Source: Mercurialis annua (lineage: Eukaryota; Streptophyta; Magnoliopsida; Malpighiales; Euphorbiaceae). Taken from it: DNA of 64,000 nt. How positions within the stretch are numbered: position 1 is the first letter of the stretch; every line of letters begins with the position of its first letter. Both the position numbers and the translations under genes were made by a program. Location: the NCBI RefSeq assembly GCF_937616625.2, contig NC_065570.1, positions 24,948,046 through 25,012,045 on the forward strand, read 5' to 3'. The notes below the pieces were generated by a model that made no database searches, was not told the DNA's origin, and saw only the letters and a program-made list of their open reading frames with translations. Of this stretch, positions 48,258 through 59,746 are shown piece by piece.

Positions 48258-50732
48258 TGTCACGACCCGATTTCCACCAAGAAACTCGTACCGAGACCGG
48301 CGCTAGGGAATGGGAATGGTTGTTCCGAAACCCGTAGCAAGCCTAGGAAAAACAGTAAAAACTTTTCGCGTTTTGAAAACATAAAAGGTCTCAATCTTTT
48401 TTTGCAAGTATTTGAAAACCTTCAGATAAATGTGTAATCAAAACCATGCAATTGCATTTCTGGACTCAGGGTAATACGTGTACACTGCACACATCTTGAC
48501 ACAACCCTGTCCGAAAACAATGCCAGCTTTGCAAACCAGATATCACATTAGATAACCGGTTTAAGCATGCCAAATAATTAATCACAAAGCTTTTATCAAA
48601 ACCAGGTTTCATATAAACAACTGGCAAAAGCCCTTTTGTATGAAACATGCTTTTGTCCCAAAATGATACTGACAGTAGTTTCATATCAGAGTTTAAGCAT
48701 TTACAATTGAACTACTGTTCGGAGCTAGAACTACTCTGCAGCTCTAGCGTGACCTTTATTTAGTTTCAACTTCCGGAGAAAGAATTGGAAGTTTTGTCAC
48801 ATCAAAATATCATTTACCTGTGAAAAGGGAAATCAACGGGGGTCAAATATGAGTGAATTCACATAGTTACTCAAGCATATTAATAAAAGCAGAAATCGCA
48901 TGTAAACACACTTTGTGCAGTCAAATAACTGATCCAAATGAAACCCTAAGAGAAACCCCATTTGGTTAACTGTGGTTAATACCACAGTACATGCTTTCTC
49001 GTTTAACACAAGATGAAATGTGAACTCATGTTATCACATTCATCTTATCTCTGTGTAAGGTTTGTTGGGCCGTAAACTCAACTATTGGCTCCCCAGGATA
49101 ACCTGTTAGGTCTAGGCTGCTTTGCAAGCATCTGGCCAAAGAACCCAACTAGTATGCAATGCAATGATTTATTAATACTGGTGATCACACAGTTCTATTG
49201 TTGCCCAATAGATAGCACGTTCCAGTGGATCTACATATTAGTTTCAAATCGACTCTATGCAATGCAATTTCAAACACGTTTTTAGTTATAAATTTTTGGC
49301 ATCAATATTCAAAAGTAAATATGCGAACTCACAAAACCGTTATCCACAAAACAGTTCTCGATCACCCTCTACTCTCCTGGTCCGGTAGCTTGCTTGCTCG
49401 TCGGATCTAGTTAGAAAACAATTGTTAAACACAATTGAAATATGATTTCTAACTCTAAAGAATAAACTATATTGACATTACTAGATATATAACATATCTA
49501 GTCTATACTCATTCTTAATCTCAACTCATAGTCCTCTAACTATTAATCACTTTGATTAATAGAGAATCTAATTAAAACGTCTCTAAGTTTTAATTAATCG
49601 AACTTCCTTAAACGTCCAAGTTCTTTTTAGTCCTTATTGACCGTACCGTTCAAAATTGTTCAAAACCCGTCGGTTCGAAACCCGACGTGCAAAAGCACGT
49701 CAGAAACGCGCGCTGGTGCGAGGCCCTATGCGCCCGCACAGTGTCTTTGTGTGTCCGCACAGATGACTGTGCAGTCGCACAGTCTCAAAGAGACTGCGCG
49801 CTCGCACAGTCGGGCTGTGCGTGCGCACAGCCGCGGGAACTCCGTTCCCGGGCCAATTTCCGTCGAGCTACACCCATTTTTCGATACAAAATGCATATAC
49901 AAACACCAATTCATCCATTTCCGCTATCGGAACGTAAAATCATTACGTATACGTTCGATTCGATATGGTAACCGTTATATATTCGAATATAATCCATTTT
50001 CTATATATCCAAATTCAAAATAACGGTTATAACGTTGACTAATTATAGATTACCGAAGAAATTTGAGTTAGAAACGAGAAATCGGATCGAAATCGTCGAA
50101 CCTACCGTCGCCGTCGCAATCGCCGTTCTCTGAACTCCAAAACCTATTATTTTGGTTTTCTGTTTCAAATGAAACAATTCATCATTATATAGTTTGGTTA
50201 AATTCCAAACTAGTCCTTAGGTATTCACGCGTTACTTTAACCCAAATTCTTAAATACTCGTCCGTAACTAAAACGGACAATGAACTCCAAATTTTATGAA
50301 ATTTTAATCACGAATCCCATAATTCGTAATTAGAATAAAAACATAATTCTTATTCTCACGGGACTTATATATTATCTTTAATAAATTATTAAAGATTTAT
50401 TAGGGCTAAATTAGACCCACTTAATAAAATTTCTATCTCCAAATTTTATAAAATTTTAGGGGTAACTTTCTAAAAATATTTCGTGAATATTGACTCCAAC
50501 AATATTCACACGAGACTTATAAATTATTCTATTTTAATTTATAAGCGTTTCTTAATTCCCGTTAGTTAAAATATAATTATCCAAATTTTATATTTTAACT
50601 TCTATAACTATTTTATATTTCTGGAGATACTATAAATTAAATTTATCCTTAAATTTAATTTACGTTCTCCCGGTCCAATAAATTATTCGTTACGTGGAAT
50701 AATTTAATCCTTTAATTTTACGGGGTATTACA
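48258..50732 (-). repeat. 5' LTR of the Tekay element
   Basis: This 2475-bp partner of 27925-30363 differs from it by substitutions and several indels, including extra palindrome units at 49726-49830 and a deletion near 50182. It has no coding sequence. Confidence 0.92.
49726..49830. repeat. Five GC-rich palindromes in the Tekay 5' LTR
   Basis: Units start at 49726, 49747, 49767, 49794 and 49815, each variants of CTGTGCG-N2-CGCACAG and mostly 20-21 bp apart. The third is CTGTGCAGTCGCACAG and the last CTGTGCGTGCGCACAG. An additional inverted pair, GTCTC then GAGAC around AAA, lies between units 3 and 4. Confidence 0.83.
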
Positions 50733-53700
50733 TGTTTCGTAGCGTTTGTAAACGTTTGGCTTCAATTGCTAAAAAGGTGAAACGCTTGGATTTGTTTCGG
50801 AACGTTTGTAAACGTTTGGCTCAAATTGCTAAACAGGTGAAACATTTGAATTTGTTTCATAACCTTTGTAATATGTTTGGCTTAAATAGCTAAAAAGGTG
50901 AAACGTTCGGATTTGTTTCGTAACGTTTGTAAATATTTGGGTTAAATCACTAAAAAGGTGAAACGTTTGGATTTGTTTCGTAACGTTTGTAAACGTTTGG
51001 CTTAAATTGCTAAAAAGGTGAAACGCTTGGATTTGTTTCGTAGAGTTTGTAAACGTTTGGCTTAAATTGCTAACAAAGTGAAACGCTTGGATTTGTTTTG
51101 TAATGTTTGTAAATGTTTGGTTTAAATTGCTAAAAGAGTGAAACGCTTGGTTTTGTTTCGTAACGTTTGTAAACGTTTGGCTTAAATCGCTAAAAATATG
51201 AAACGTTTGGATTTGTTTCATAACTTTTTAAACTTTTGGCTTAAATCGTTAAAAAGATGAAACGTTTGGATTTGTTTCGTAACGTTTATAAAAGTTTGGC
51301 TTTAATCGCTAAAAAGATGAAACGTTTGGATTTGTTTCTTAACGTTTGTAAATGTTTGGCTTAAATTGCTAAAATGGGGAAACGCTTGGATTTATTTTGT
51401 GACATTTGTAAACATTTGGCTTTAATTGCTAAAAAGGCGAAACGTTTGGATTTGTTTCGTGACGTTTAAAACGTTTGGCTTAAATCGCTAAAAAGGTGAA
51501 AGGTTTGGATTTGTTTTGTAACGTTTGTAAACGTTTGACTTCAATCGCTAAAAGTTGAAACGTTTTGACTTGTTTCGTAACATTTGTAAACATTGGGCAC
51601 AAATCGCTAAAAAGGTGAAATGTTTGGATTTGTTTCGTAACGTTTGTAAACGTTTGGCTTAAATGGCTAAAAAGGTGAAACGTTTGGATTTGTTTCATAA
51701 CATTTGTAAATGTTTGACATAAATCGCTAAAAAGGTGAAACATTTGGATTTGTTTCTTATCGTTTGTAAACATTTGGCTTAAATCGCTAAAAAGGTGTAA
51801 CGTTTGGATATGTTTCGTAACGTTTGTAAACGTTTGGCTTCAATTGCTAAAAAGGAGAAACACTTGGATTTGTTTCGTGACGTTTTTAAACGTTTGGCTT
51901 AAATTGCCAAAAAGGCGAAATGTTTGGATTTGTTTCATGACGTTTGTTAACGTTTGGCTTAAATCGCTAAAAAGGCGAAACGTTTGGATTTGTTTCGTGA
52001 CGTTTGTAAATATTTGGCTTAAATCGCTAAAAAGGTGAAACGTTTTTATTTGTTTCGTCACGTTTGAAACGTTGGGCTTAAATCGCTAAAAAAGTGAAAC
52101 GTTTGGATTTGTTTTGTAACGTGTGTAAACGTTTGACTTCAATCGCTAAAAGGTGAAATGTTTGGATTTGTTTTGTAACATTTGTAAACTTTTGGCATTA
52201 ATCGCTAAAAATGTGAAATGTTTGGATTTGTTTCGTAACGTTTTAAACGTTTCACTTAAATCGCTGAAATGGGAAAACGTTTGGATTTGATTCATAACGT
52301 TTGTAAACTTTTGGCTTAAATTGCTAAAAAGGTGAAATGCTTGGATTTGTTTTGTAACATTTGTAAACGCTTGGCTTAAATTCAAAGAAATGTGAAACGC
52401 ATGGATTTGTTTCGGAACGTTAGTAAACATTTGGCTTATATTGCTAAAAAGGAGAAACACTTGAATTTGTTTCGGAACGTTTGTAAACGTTGGGCATAAA
52501 TTGCTAAAAAGGTGAAATGTTTTGTTTTATTTCGTAACGTTTGTAAACGTTCGGCTTAAATCACTAAAAAGGGGAAACATTTCGATTTCTTTTGTAACGT
52601 TTGTAAACGTTTGGCTTAAATTGCTAAAAAGGTGAAACGCTTGTATTTGTTTCGTAACTTTCGTAAACGTTTGACTTAAATTGCTAAAAAGGTGAAACGC
52701 TTGGATTTGTTTCGTAACATTTGTAAACGTTTGGCTCAAATTGCTAAAAAGGAGAAACATTTGGATTTGTTTCCTAACCTTTGTAAATGTTTGGCTTAAA
52801 TAGCTAAAAAGGTGAAACGTTCGGATTTGTTTTGTAATGTTTGTAAACGTTCGGATTTGTTTCGTAATGTTTGTAAACGTTCGGATTTGTTTCGTAATGT
52901 TTGTAAACCTTCGGATTTGTTTCGTAATGTTTCGTAACGTTTGTAAATATTTGGGTTAAATCACTAAAAATGTGAAACGTTAGGATTTGTTTCGTAACGT
53001 TTGTAAACGTTTGGCTTAAATTGCGAAAAAGGTGAAACGCTTAGATTTGTTTCGTAGCGTTTGTAAACATTTTGCTTAAATTGCTAAACAGGTGAAACGC
53101 TTGGATTTTTTTCGTAACGTTTGTAAATATTTGGGTTAAATCACTAAGAAGGTGAAATGTTTGGATTTGTTTCGTAATATTTGTAAACGTTTGACTTAAA
53201 TTGCGAAAAAGGTGAAACGGTTAGATTTGTTTCGTAGCATTTGAAAACGTTTTGCTTAAATTGCTAAAAAGGTGAAACGCTTGGTTTTGTTTCGTAACGT
53301 TTGTAAACGTTTGGCTTAAATAGCTAAAAATATGAAATGTTTGGATTTGTTTCATAACTTTTTAAACGTTTGGTTTTGTTTCGTAACGTTTGTAAACGTT
53401 TGGCTTAAATCGTTAAAAAGGTGAAACGTTTGGATTTGTTTCATAACGTTTGTAAACATTTGGCTTAAATCGCTAAAAAGGTGAAACGTTTGGATTTGTT
53501 TCGTAACGTTTGTAAATGTTTGGCTTAAATCGCTAAAAAGGTGAAACGTTTGGATTTGTTTCGTAACGTTTGTAAACGTTTGGCTTAAATTGCTAAAAAG
53601 GGTTTCGTAACTTTTCAAACGTTTGGATTAGTTTCCTAACGTTTGTAAACGTTTGGCTTAAATCGCTAAAAAGGTAAAACAATTGGATTTGTTTCATAAC

Positions 53701-54932
53701 GTTTGTAAACGTTTCGCTTAAATCGCTAAAAAGGCGAAACATTTGGATTTTTTTCGTAACGTGAGTAAACGTTTGGCTTAAATTGCTAAAAAGGTGAAAT
53801 GTTTGGCTTATATCGCTAATAAGGTGAAACGTTTGGATTTTTTTGGTAACGTTTGTCTTATATTGCTAAAGGTGAAATGTTTAGTTTTGTTTCGTAACGT
53901 TTTTAAACGTTCGGCTATTATCGCAAAAAAGGGGAATCGTTTGGATTTGTTTCGTAACGTTTGTAAATGTTTGGCTTAAATTGCTAAAAAGGTGAAACGC
54001 TTGGATTTGATTCGTAGCGTTTGAAAACGGTTGGCTTCAATTACTAAAAAGGGGAAACGCTTGGATTTGTTTTGGAACGTTTGTAAACGTCTGGCTCAAA
54101 TTGCTAAAAAGGTGAAACGCTTGGATTTGTTTCGTAACATTTGTAAATGTTTGGCTCAAATTGCTAAAAAGGTGAAACATTTGGATTTGTTTCATAACCT
54201 TTGTAAATGTTTGGCTTAAATAGCTAAAAAGGTGAAACGTTCGGATTTGTTTCGTAACGTTTGTAAACATTTGGGTCAAATCACAAAAAAGGTGAAACGT
54301 TTGGATTTGTTTCGTAACGTTTGTAAACGTTTGGCTTAAATTACTAAAAAGGTGAAACGCTTGGATTTGTTTCGTAGCGTTTGTAAACGTTTGGCTTAAA
54401 TTGCTAAAAAGGTGAAACTCTTGGATTTGTTTTGTAATGTTTGTAAATGTTTGGTTTAAATTGCTAAAAAGGTGAAACGCTTGGTTTTGTTTCGTAACGT
54501 TTGTAAATGTTTGGCTTAAATCGCTAAAAATGTGAAACGTTTGGATTTGTTTCATAATGTTTTAAACGTTTGGTTTTGTTTCGTAATGTTTGTAAATGTT
54601 TGGCTTAAATCGTTAAAAAGGTGAAACGTTTGGATTTGTTTCGTAGCGTTTGTAAACGTTTGGCTTAAATCGCTAAAAAGATGAAACGTTTGGATTTGTT
54701 TCGTAACGTTTGTAAAGGTTTGGTTTAAATCGCTAAAAAGGTGAAACGTTTGGATTTGTTTCGTAACATTTGTAAACGTTTGGCTTAAATCGCTAAAAAT
54801 GGGAAATGTTTGGATTTGTTTCGTAACATTTGTAAACGTTTGGCATAAATTGCTAAAAAGGGTTTCATAACTTTTTATACGTTTGGATTAGTTTCCTAAG
54901 GTTTGTAAACGTTTGGCTTAAATCGCTAATAA
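50733..54932. repeat. 60-bp satellite array, block 4
   Basis: The same satellite and orientation continue after the Tekay element. Segments near 50829-51221 and 54160-54555 repeat with an offset of about 3334 bp, again close to the higher-order unit of block 1. The diagnostic monomer TTTCGATTTCT recurs at 52580. There is no gene. Confidence 0.94.
52821..52940. repeat. Four 30-bp half-monomer units
   Basis: Four units start TCGGATTTGT at 52821, 52851, 52881 and 52911, exactly 30 bp apart. They are the second half of the 60-bp monomer, amplified on its own. Confidence 0.93.
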
Positions 54933-55768
54933 ATTTGGCGACGGATTTTTCATAAATTGCCGACGGATTTTAGCGACGGATTTAATTTCGTCGCTAATTA
55001 CCGACGGATTTAAATCCGTCGCTAATTGAACAAAAATAAATAAAATTAAATCGTAAAAATAAATTATTATTATTTAATCGGTCACACACCCGTCACCCTC
55101 CGTCACCCACCCGTCACCCGACGCCCTTCGTTACCCATCCGTTTCCTCCATCACCCACTCGCAATTTTTACAAACTTTCCAGTAGGTCACGCATCCTTCC
55201 CATTGCTCCCACTCATTGCTCTTTAACTTTGAAGTTTTGCCGCGCGTAGCTCCACCTGAACTAGCTCAGCTTCTTGTTATGTGTATATGTATATTTATAT
55301 TTAAATGTAATTAAAAAATAACAAATACTTCCTCTCACATTTTAAGATAATTATTTTTTATAATTAATAGTTAATTTAAATAATTATTAATGAATAAATA
55401 AATAACAATATTTTTAATATATTTTATAAATAATTATGTTATATTTAAATAATATTATATTTAATTAAATAAATAATAATTATTTTTTATTTAATAATTA
55501 TTTTCCTAAATAACTTTTTGATAAAAAATTTATTTTTACGATTTTTTTTTTAAATGAGCGACGGATTTAAATCCGTCGCTAAAACGGATTTAGCGACGGA
55601 TATGAAATCCGTCGCTAAATCCATCAAAAATAATTGGCGAGAGTATTCCCGCCAACTTTAGCGACATATTTTCCGTCACTAAAGTTGGCGGGAACACTCC
55701 CGCCAATTTAAATGATAATTTAGCGAAGGATATGAAATCCGTCGGTAAAACACAGTTTTTTAGTAGTG
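54933..55768. mobile_element. Truncated non-autonomous CACTA-type element
   Basis: The right end reads CACAGTTTTTTAGTAGTG, the reverse complement of a CACTACTAAAAAACTGTG terminus. Many direct and inverted copies of AGCGACGGATTT, including AAATCCGTCGCT palindromes, cluster near both ends (54940-55030 and 55557-55745), as in subterminal regions of plant CACTA elements. A separate inverted pair with GTTGGCGGGAA lies near 55638-55710. No matching CACTA end is found on the left, so it is truncated or rearranged there. The middle is AT-rich and non-coding. Confidence 0.72.
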
Positions 55769-55805
55769 TTTCGTAACGTTTGTCTTATATTGCTAAAGGT
55801 GAAAT
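55769..55805. repeat. Satellite remnant between two CACTA-type ends
   Basis: These 37 bp (TTTCGTAACGTTTGTC and onward) match the monomer variant seen near 27750-27790. This is the last satellite sequence in the window. Confidence 0.85.
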
Positions 55806-56089
55806 CACTACAAAAAATTTGACTTGTTGGGAAGAAAAAAATTTATCACGTTAAGCCCAAATTTTGTCATAACAACGTTATTGTGACTACTTTGTGACAA
55901 ATTATGTGGGTCACAACAAACAAGTCAAAATAAGTCCATTTTATAGTTTGTCACCATAAATTTTCTATTGTGATAAAATTATTTTGTCACATTCATATTT
56001 ATTGTGACGAAAATGTATATCACAAGTAATTCAATGTTGTCAAAATTTGTCGTAATATACATCGACTTCTAGTGACAAAACCCTAATAA

Positions 56090-56960
56090 CGTGACAAAAA
56101 AATATTTATCAGAATTCATATAAATTTGTCACTACATACACCGAGTTATTAGTGACAAAAAGATTATATGGTGACAAAACCATATTTATCAAAATTAATA
56201 TACATTTGTCACTACATACGCCGAGTTATTAGTCACAAAAAGATTGTGAAGTGACAAAAAAATATTTATCATAAGTAATCTATCATAAAGTATCGAAATT
56301 AATTGTCATAATAATTAATTAGCTGTGATAAATTTAATTTAACATAATGTGACGAGATTAATTGTCATTATAATTAGTTAGTTGTGATAAATTTAATTTA
56401 TTGAAAGAAGTAGTTTAACATAACGTGACGAAATTAATTGTCATTATAATTAGTTAGTTGTGATAAATTTAATTTATCACAACACGTAATTTAATGATAA
56501 TGTGACGAAATTAATTGTCATTATAATGTGTCGACGGTGATAAATTTAATTATTAAGGTAAGTAATTTATTATAACGTGATGAAATTAATTGTCATTATA
56601 ATTTGTCAACGGTGACAAATTTAATTTATCACAACAAGTAAGTTATCATAACGTGACAAAATTAATTGTCATTATAATTAGTTAGCTGTGACAAAAATAA
56701 TTTATCACAACAAGTAATTTATCATAATGTGACGAAATTAATTGTCATTATAATTTTTCAACGGTGACAAATTTAATTTATCGCAACAAGTAATATATCA
56801 TAACGTGACGAAATTAATTGTCATTATAAGTTGTTAACGGTGAAAAATTTAATTTATTACAAGAAGTAATTTATCATAACGTGACGAAATTAATTGTCAT
56901 TATAATTAGTTAGCTGCAACAAAATTAATTTGTCACAACAAATTATTATTTTCATTTTTA
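56090..56960. repeat. CACTA subterminal repeat array
   Basis: About nine imperfect units with a period near 75 bp (starts about 56299, 56358, 56433, 56510, 56585, 56660, 56738, 56813, 56888) share GTGACGAAATTAATTGTCAT and TTTAATTTATCACAAC. Before them, 56090-56280 has two to three units of about 80 bp with TTTGTCACTACATAC. In this family such repeats are the usual binding sites for the TNPA/TNP1-type protein. Confidence 0.8.
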
Positions 56961-57779
56961 TCGATACTAAAATAATTGAATACGGTAATTTGTTGCTAAA
57001 ATCAATGAATAAACAACAAAATCAATTCAAATATTACATAAAATTATCAATGAATAAGTCTTTAATAATACTAAAATAACCTATCGTATGCAAACATGTA
57101 AACTATTTGCTATAAAGAAAAGAAAGTAAATTAAGCCTAACTTTTGATATAGGAGACGTCCATCTTCTTTCATTCCAACTATTCCCATCTGCAAGAACAA
57201 AAATACGTTTATTATATACACTTTTATTTTCAAACTGACATAATTAAGTGAATAATTTTGAAATTATAAAAAAAAAATTAAAAGCATAACGAATTAAAAA
57301 ATATATTTAATTAAGCCGTCACATACCAATCATTAGATGGTTCGTCATCAAGAGATTTTTCGCAGCCATCAATACATGTTTCGTCGCCTTCAATAGATAT
57401 TTCCTCATCATCCTTTGCATTCAACATTTGTTGAACAAGATGCTTGAGTTTGCTATATGATTGAGAAATTTTGTCAATTTTCACCTGTTGATTTTGAATT
57501 TGGTCATTTAGTTCTTCAACTTGCTTTTCAGTCTCAAACTTCTCAGCTTGTAAACGAGATTCAAACTCTGATTCTTTAGCTGTTATCCGTTTGGCTCCAT
57601 ATCCAAGTCCACGAGCATAACCAGACTTCGGTATATCCAAAATCTTTTGTAGAATTTTCCTCCCATCAACTGCAACGCCTTCCTCGAGTGCTTTTGAGCG
57701 AATAGCTTCCATTTGTTCATAAGAATATATAGAAATATGTTTTAATAACACTTTATAAAATTGTGTTTAGATAACTATA

Positions 57780-58398
57780 TCTATACTATATATAAAGGCA
57801 CGGATGGTGGGGGGGGACAGGCAAATTTACTGAATAATCTTTTTCAGTTTACTATTAAATAAAGGTTTTATAGTCATTAACTAATTAGTTATTTAATTAA
57901 TCACTATTGTATTAAAGTCCTAATTAGAATAGATAGCTAAATTATCTCCAATTTAATTAATCACTATTGTAATTAAAGTCCTAATTAGAATAGGTAGCTA
58001 AATTATTTCCAATTTAATTTTTAGTATGTAAAAAAATAACTAAATTGTCTCCAAATTATTAGGAATACATATCTTTTAGTTTGATTGAACTACAAAATTA
58101 AAATAATGTATTTGGTCAATATATTATTATTTAAATTTCTATCTAATTATTTTTAAAGATATTATTAATAAAATTAAGTTAATTATTTAATTATGGTTAT
58201 TATAAAACCAAAAGAAGAATAAACTCAATATGGAAAAGAATTTAATAACCAAATATATTATATTTACTTTTACAAAAATTCTTAACTAATTTAATATTAA
58301 TTATAAATAAAAATCGATATAATTATAATAAATTTACTAATATGTTCATCGACGAATTACGTTACGAGCCACGTGCATAGCACGTAATGCGAAAATAG
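57780..58398 (+). mobile_element. Helitron-like insertion in the last intron of the TNP1-like gene
   Basis: The element starts TCTATACTATATATAAAGG and ends with the hairpin ACGTGC-ATA-GCACGT (58371-58385), a short spacer and ATAG, close to the Helitron terminal CTAG (one mismatch). It lies between A (57779) and T (58399), the Helitron target. It is 619 bp, AT-rich and without helicase coding, so non-autonomous. Confidence 0.65.
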
Positions 58399-58592
58399 TA
58401 TATATAAAAAGAACTTACGTATTTATCTGCAGCTTGTGGGTCAATCCATGAGCCGTCTTTTTTACGATGTGCTTGACAGTAGAGAAAATGTTACTTTACC
58501 ATTTCATACAAACGTTGGCAATAAAACTTTGATCCCGAAGTGTGAGAAAATGTTACTTTCTTGCGATTATTAATGTTTACAGTGCTTCGAGC

Positions 58593-59196
58593 CTATTATA
58601 ATAAAGCCAAACACATAAAGGTTTTAAAGGTACATATCATACTATCAATAATAAAAGTTTTATATAATTAGAAATAAACTATTTTAACCAAACTAGTAGA
58701 GTTATTCGTATTTCAGAAGCATAACTCGAAAAAATGCCAAATAATCGGCGAAGTTCAAGCATTTCCTCGAGTTACGTTAACTATGGAGACATTTGAACTC
58801 GAGGTAAGGCATAAAACTCGAAGAGTTTCAAGCCTAACCTCAAGTTTGAGCTTCTCAGATATGAACTAACTCGAGAAAGGAAAAAAACTCTACGAGATCA
58901 TTCATTCCTCGACTTTTTCATTTCTGGAGAAGCTCATTTTTGAGGAGAGGCTTTAAACTCGAAGTATTTCAAGGCTAACCTCGAATTAAGCTTCTTCAGA
59001 GATGAAATAAATCATGAAAAGGTTAAAAATCGTTTAATATTGAAATGCTTTGAACAAACCTCGTATTGTCGTTCAGAACACAATATGTGAAGCTAATTTA
59101 GATATAATTGGAATCATACTAGCAACTAATTAGATAATAAACTACTCATTTTTAGCAAACGATAATAGACAATTGTATATAAAATTGAAATGTTAC
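58593..59196. other. Intron 3 of the TNP1-like gene with CTCGAG-rich repeats
   Basis: This intron has a 130-bp imperfect tandem duplication (units near 58798 and 58937) with AACTCGAAG, TTTCAAG and CTAACCTC. The segment 58729-58785 resembles 61308-61365 over about 55 bp, including CTCGAGTTA. Confidence 0.6.
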
Positions 59197-59746
59197 CTTA
59201 AAGTGTGCATGTTCATCAAAATGTTCACATAGGTTTTTCCAATCGTTAATTTTTACATCCTTGGGTGGATATTTTTCAGCTTCCTCACGAGTAGAGAACG
59301 TCTTATAGTGTAAGTGACACTGATACTTGAAGTTTCTAAATCGTCTAGCCATCATTCCATATACTACTTCTCTTGCATGTGGATCACTTAAGTCAATCTC
59401 AAATTCACCCTATCAATAAAAAAACATATGAATAGTCACATATTATAAGAATATAATTAATTGAAATAACAAGTATGCAATGAAATAGTTATTAATTTTA
59501 CTTGAATAGATGTAAGTAAAGCTTCCTTTTGTTCAGCGCTTATTTTAGACCAATAAAGTTTACCTAGCGGTACCATTAATCGAGTGACAATACCAATTTC
59601 CATTTTGAATATCTTTTCTGAAGGACCAATTGGTAATCTGTTTGTTTTTGCAATTAAAATTCCACCAATTTTTGAACCATCTTTAGTCATTTTTTTAACT
59701 TCAAATCCTCTAACTTTCCCTCTACCATTCTTTTTTGGAAGAGGAC

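Larger units (their letters stand above)
27925..50732 (-). mobile_element. Tekay/Del chromovirus (Ty3-type), reverse strand, interrupted by Athila
   Basis: The target duplication TGTTT occurs at 27920-27924 and 50733-50737. Read on the minus strand, the order is 5' LTR (50732-48258), tRNA-iMet primer site, gag, protease, RT, RNase H, integrase and chromodomain, polypurine tract, and 3' LTR (30363-27925). An Athila element (30571-43116) sits between integrase and chromodomain. Without it the element is about 10.3 kb, normal for Tekay. The coding region has several in-frame stops and frameshifts, so this copy is dead. Tekay chromodomains are known to direct integration to heterochromatin, which fits insertion in a satellite. 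Confidence 0.93.

Noticed and set aside
55001..55620. AAATCCGTCGCT palindromes as regulatory sites of a host gene
   Set aside because: They belong to subterminal repeats of a CACTA-type element, and no host gene is adjacent.
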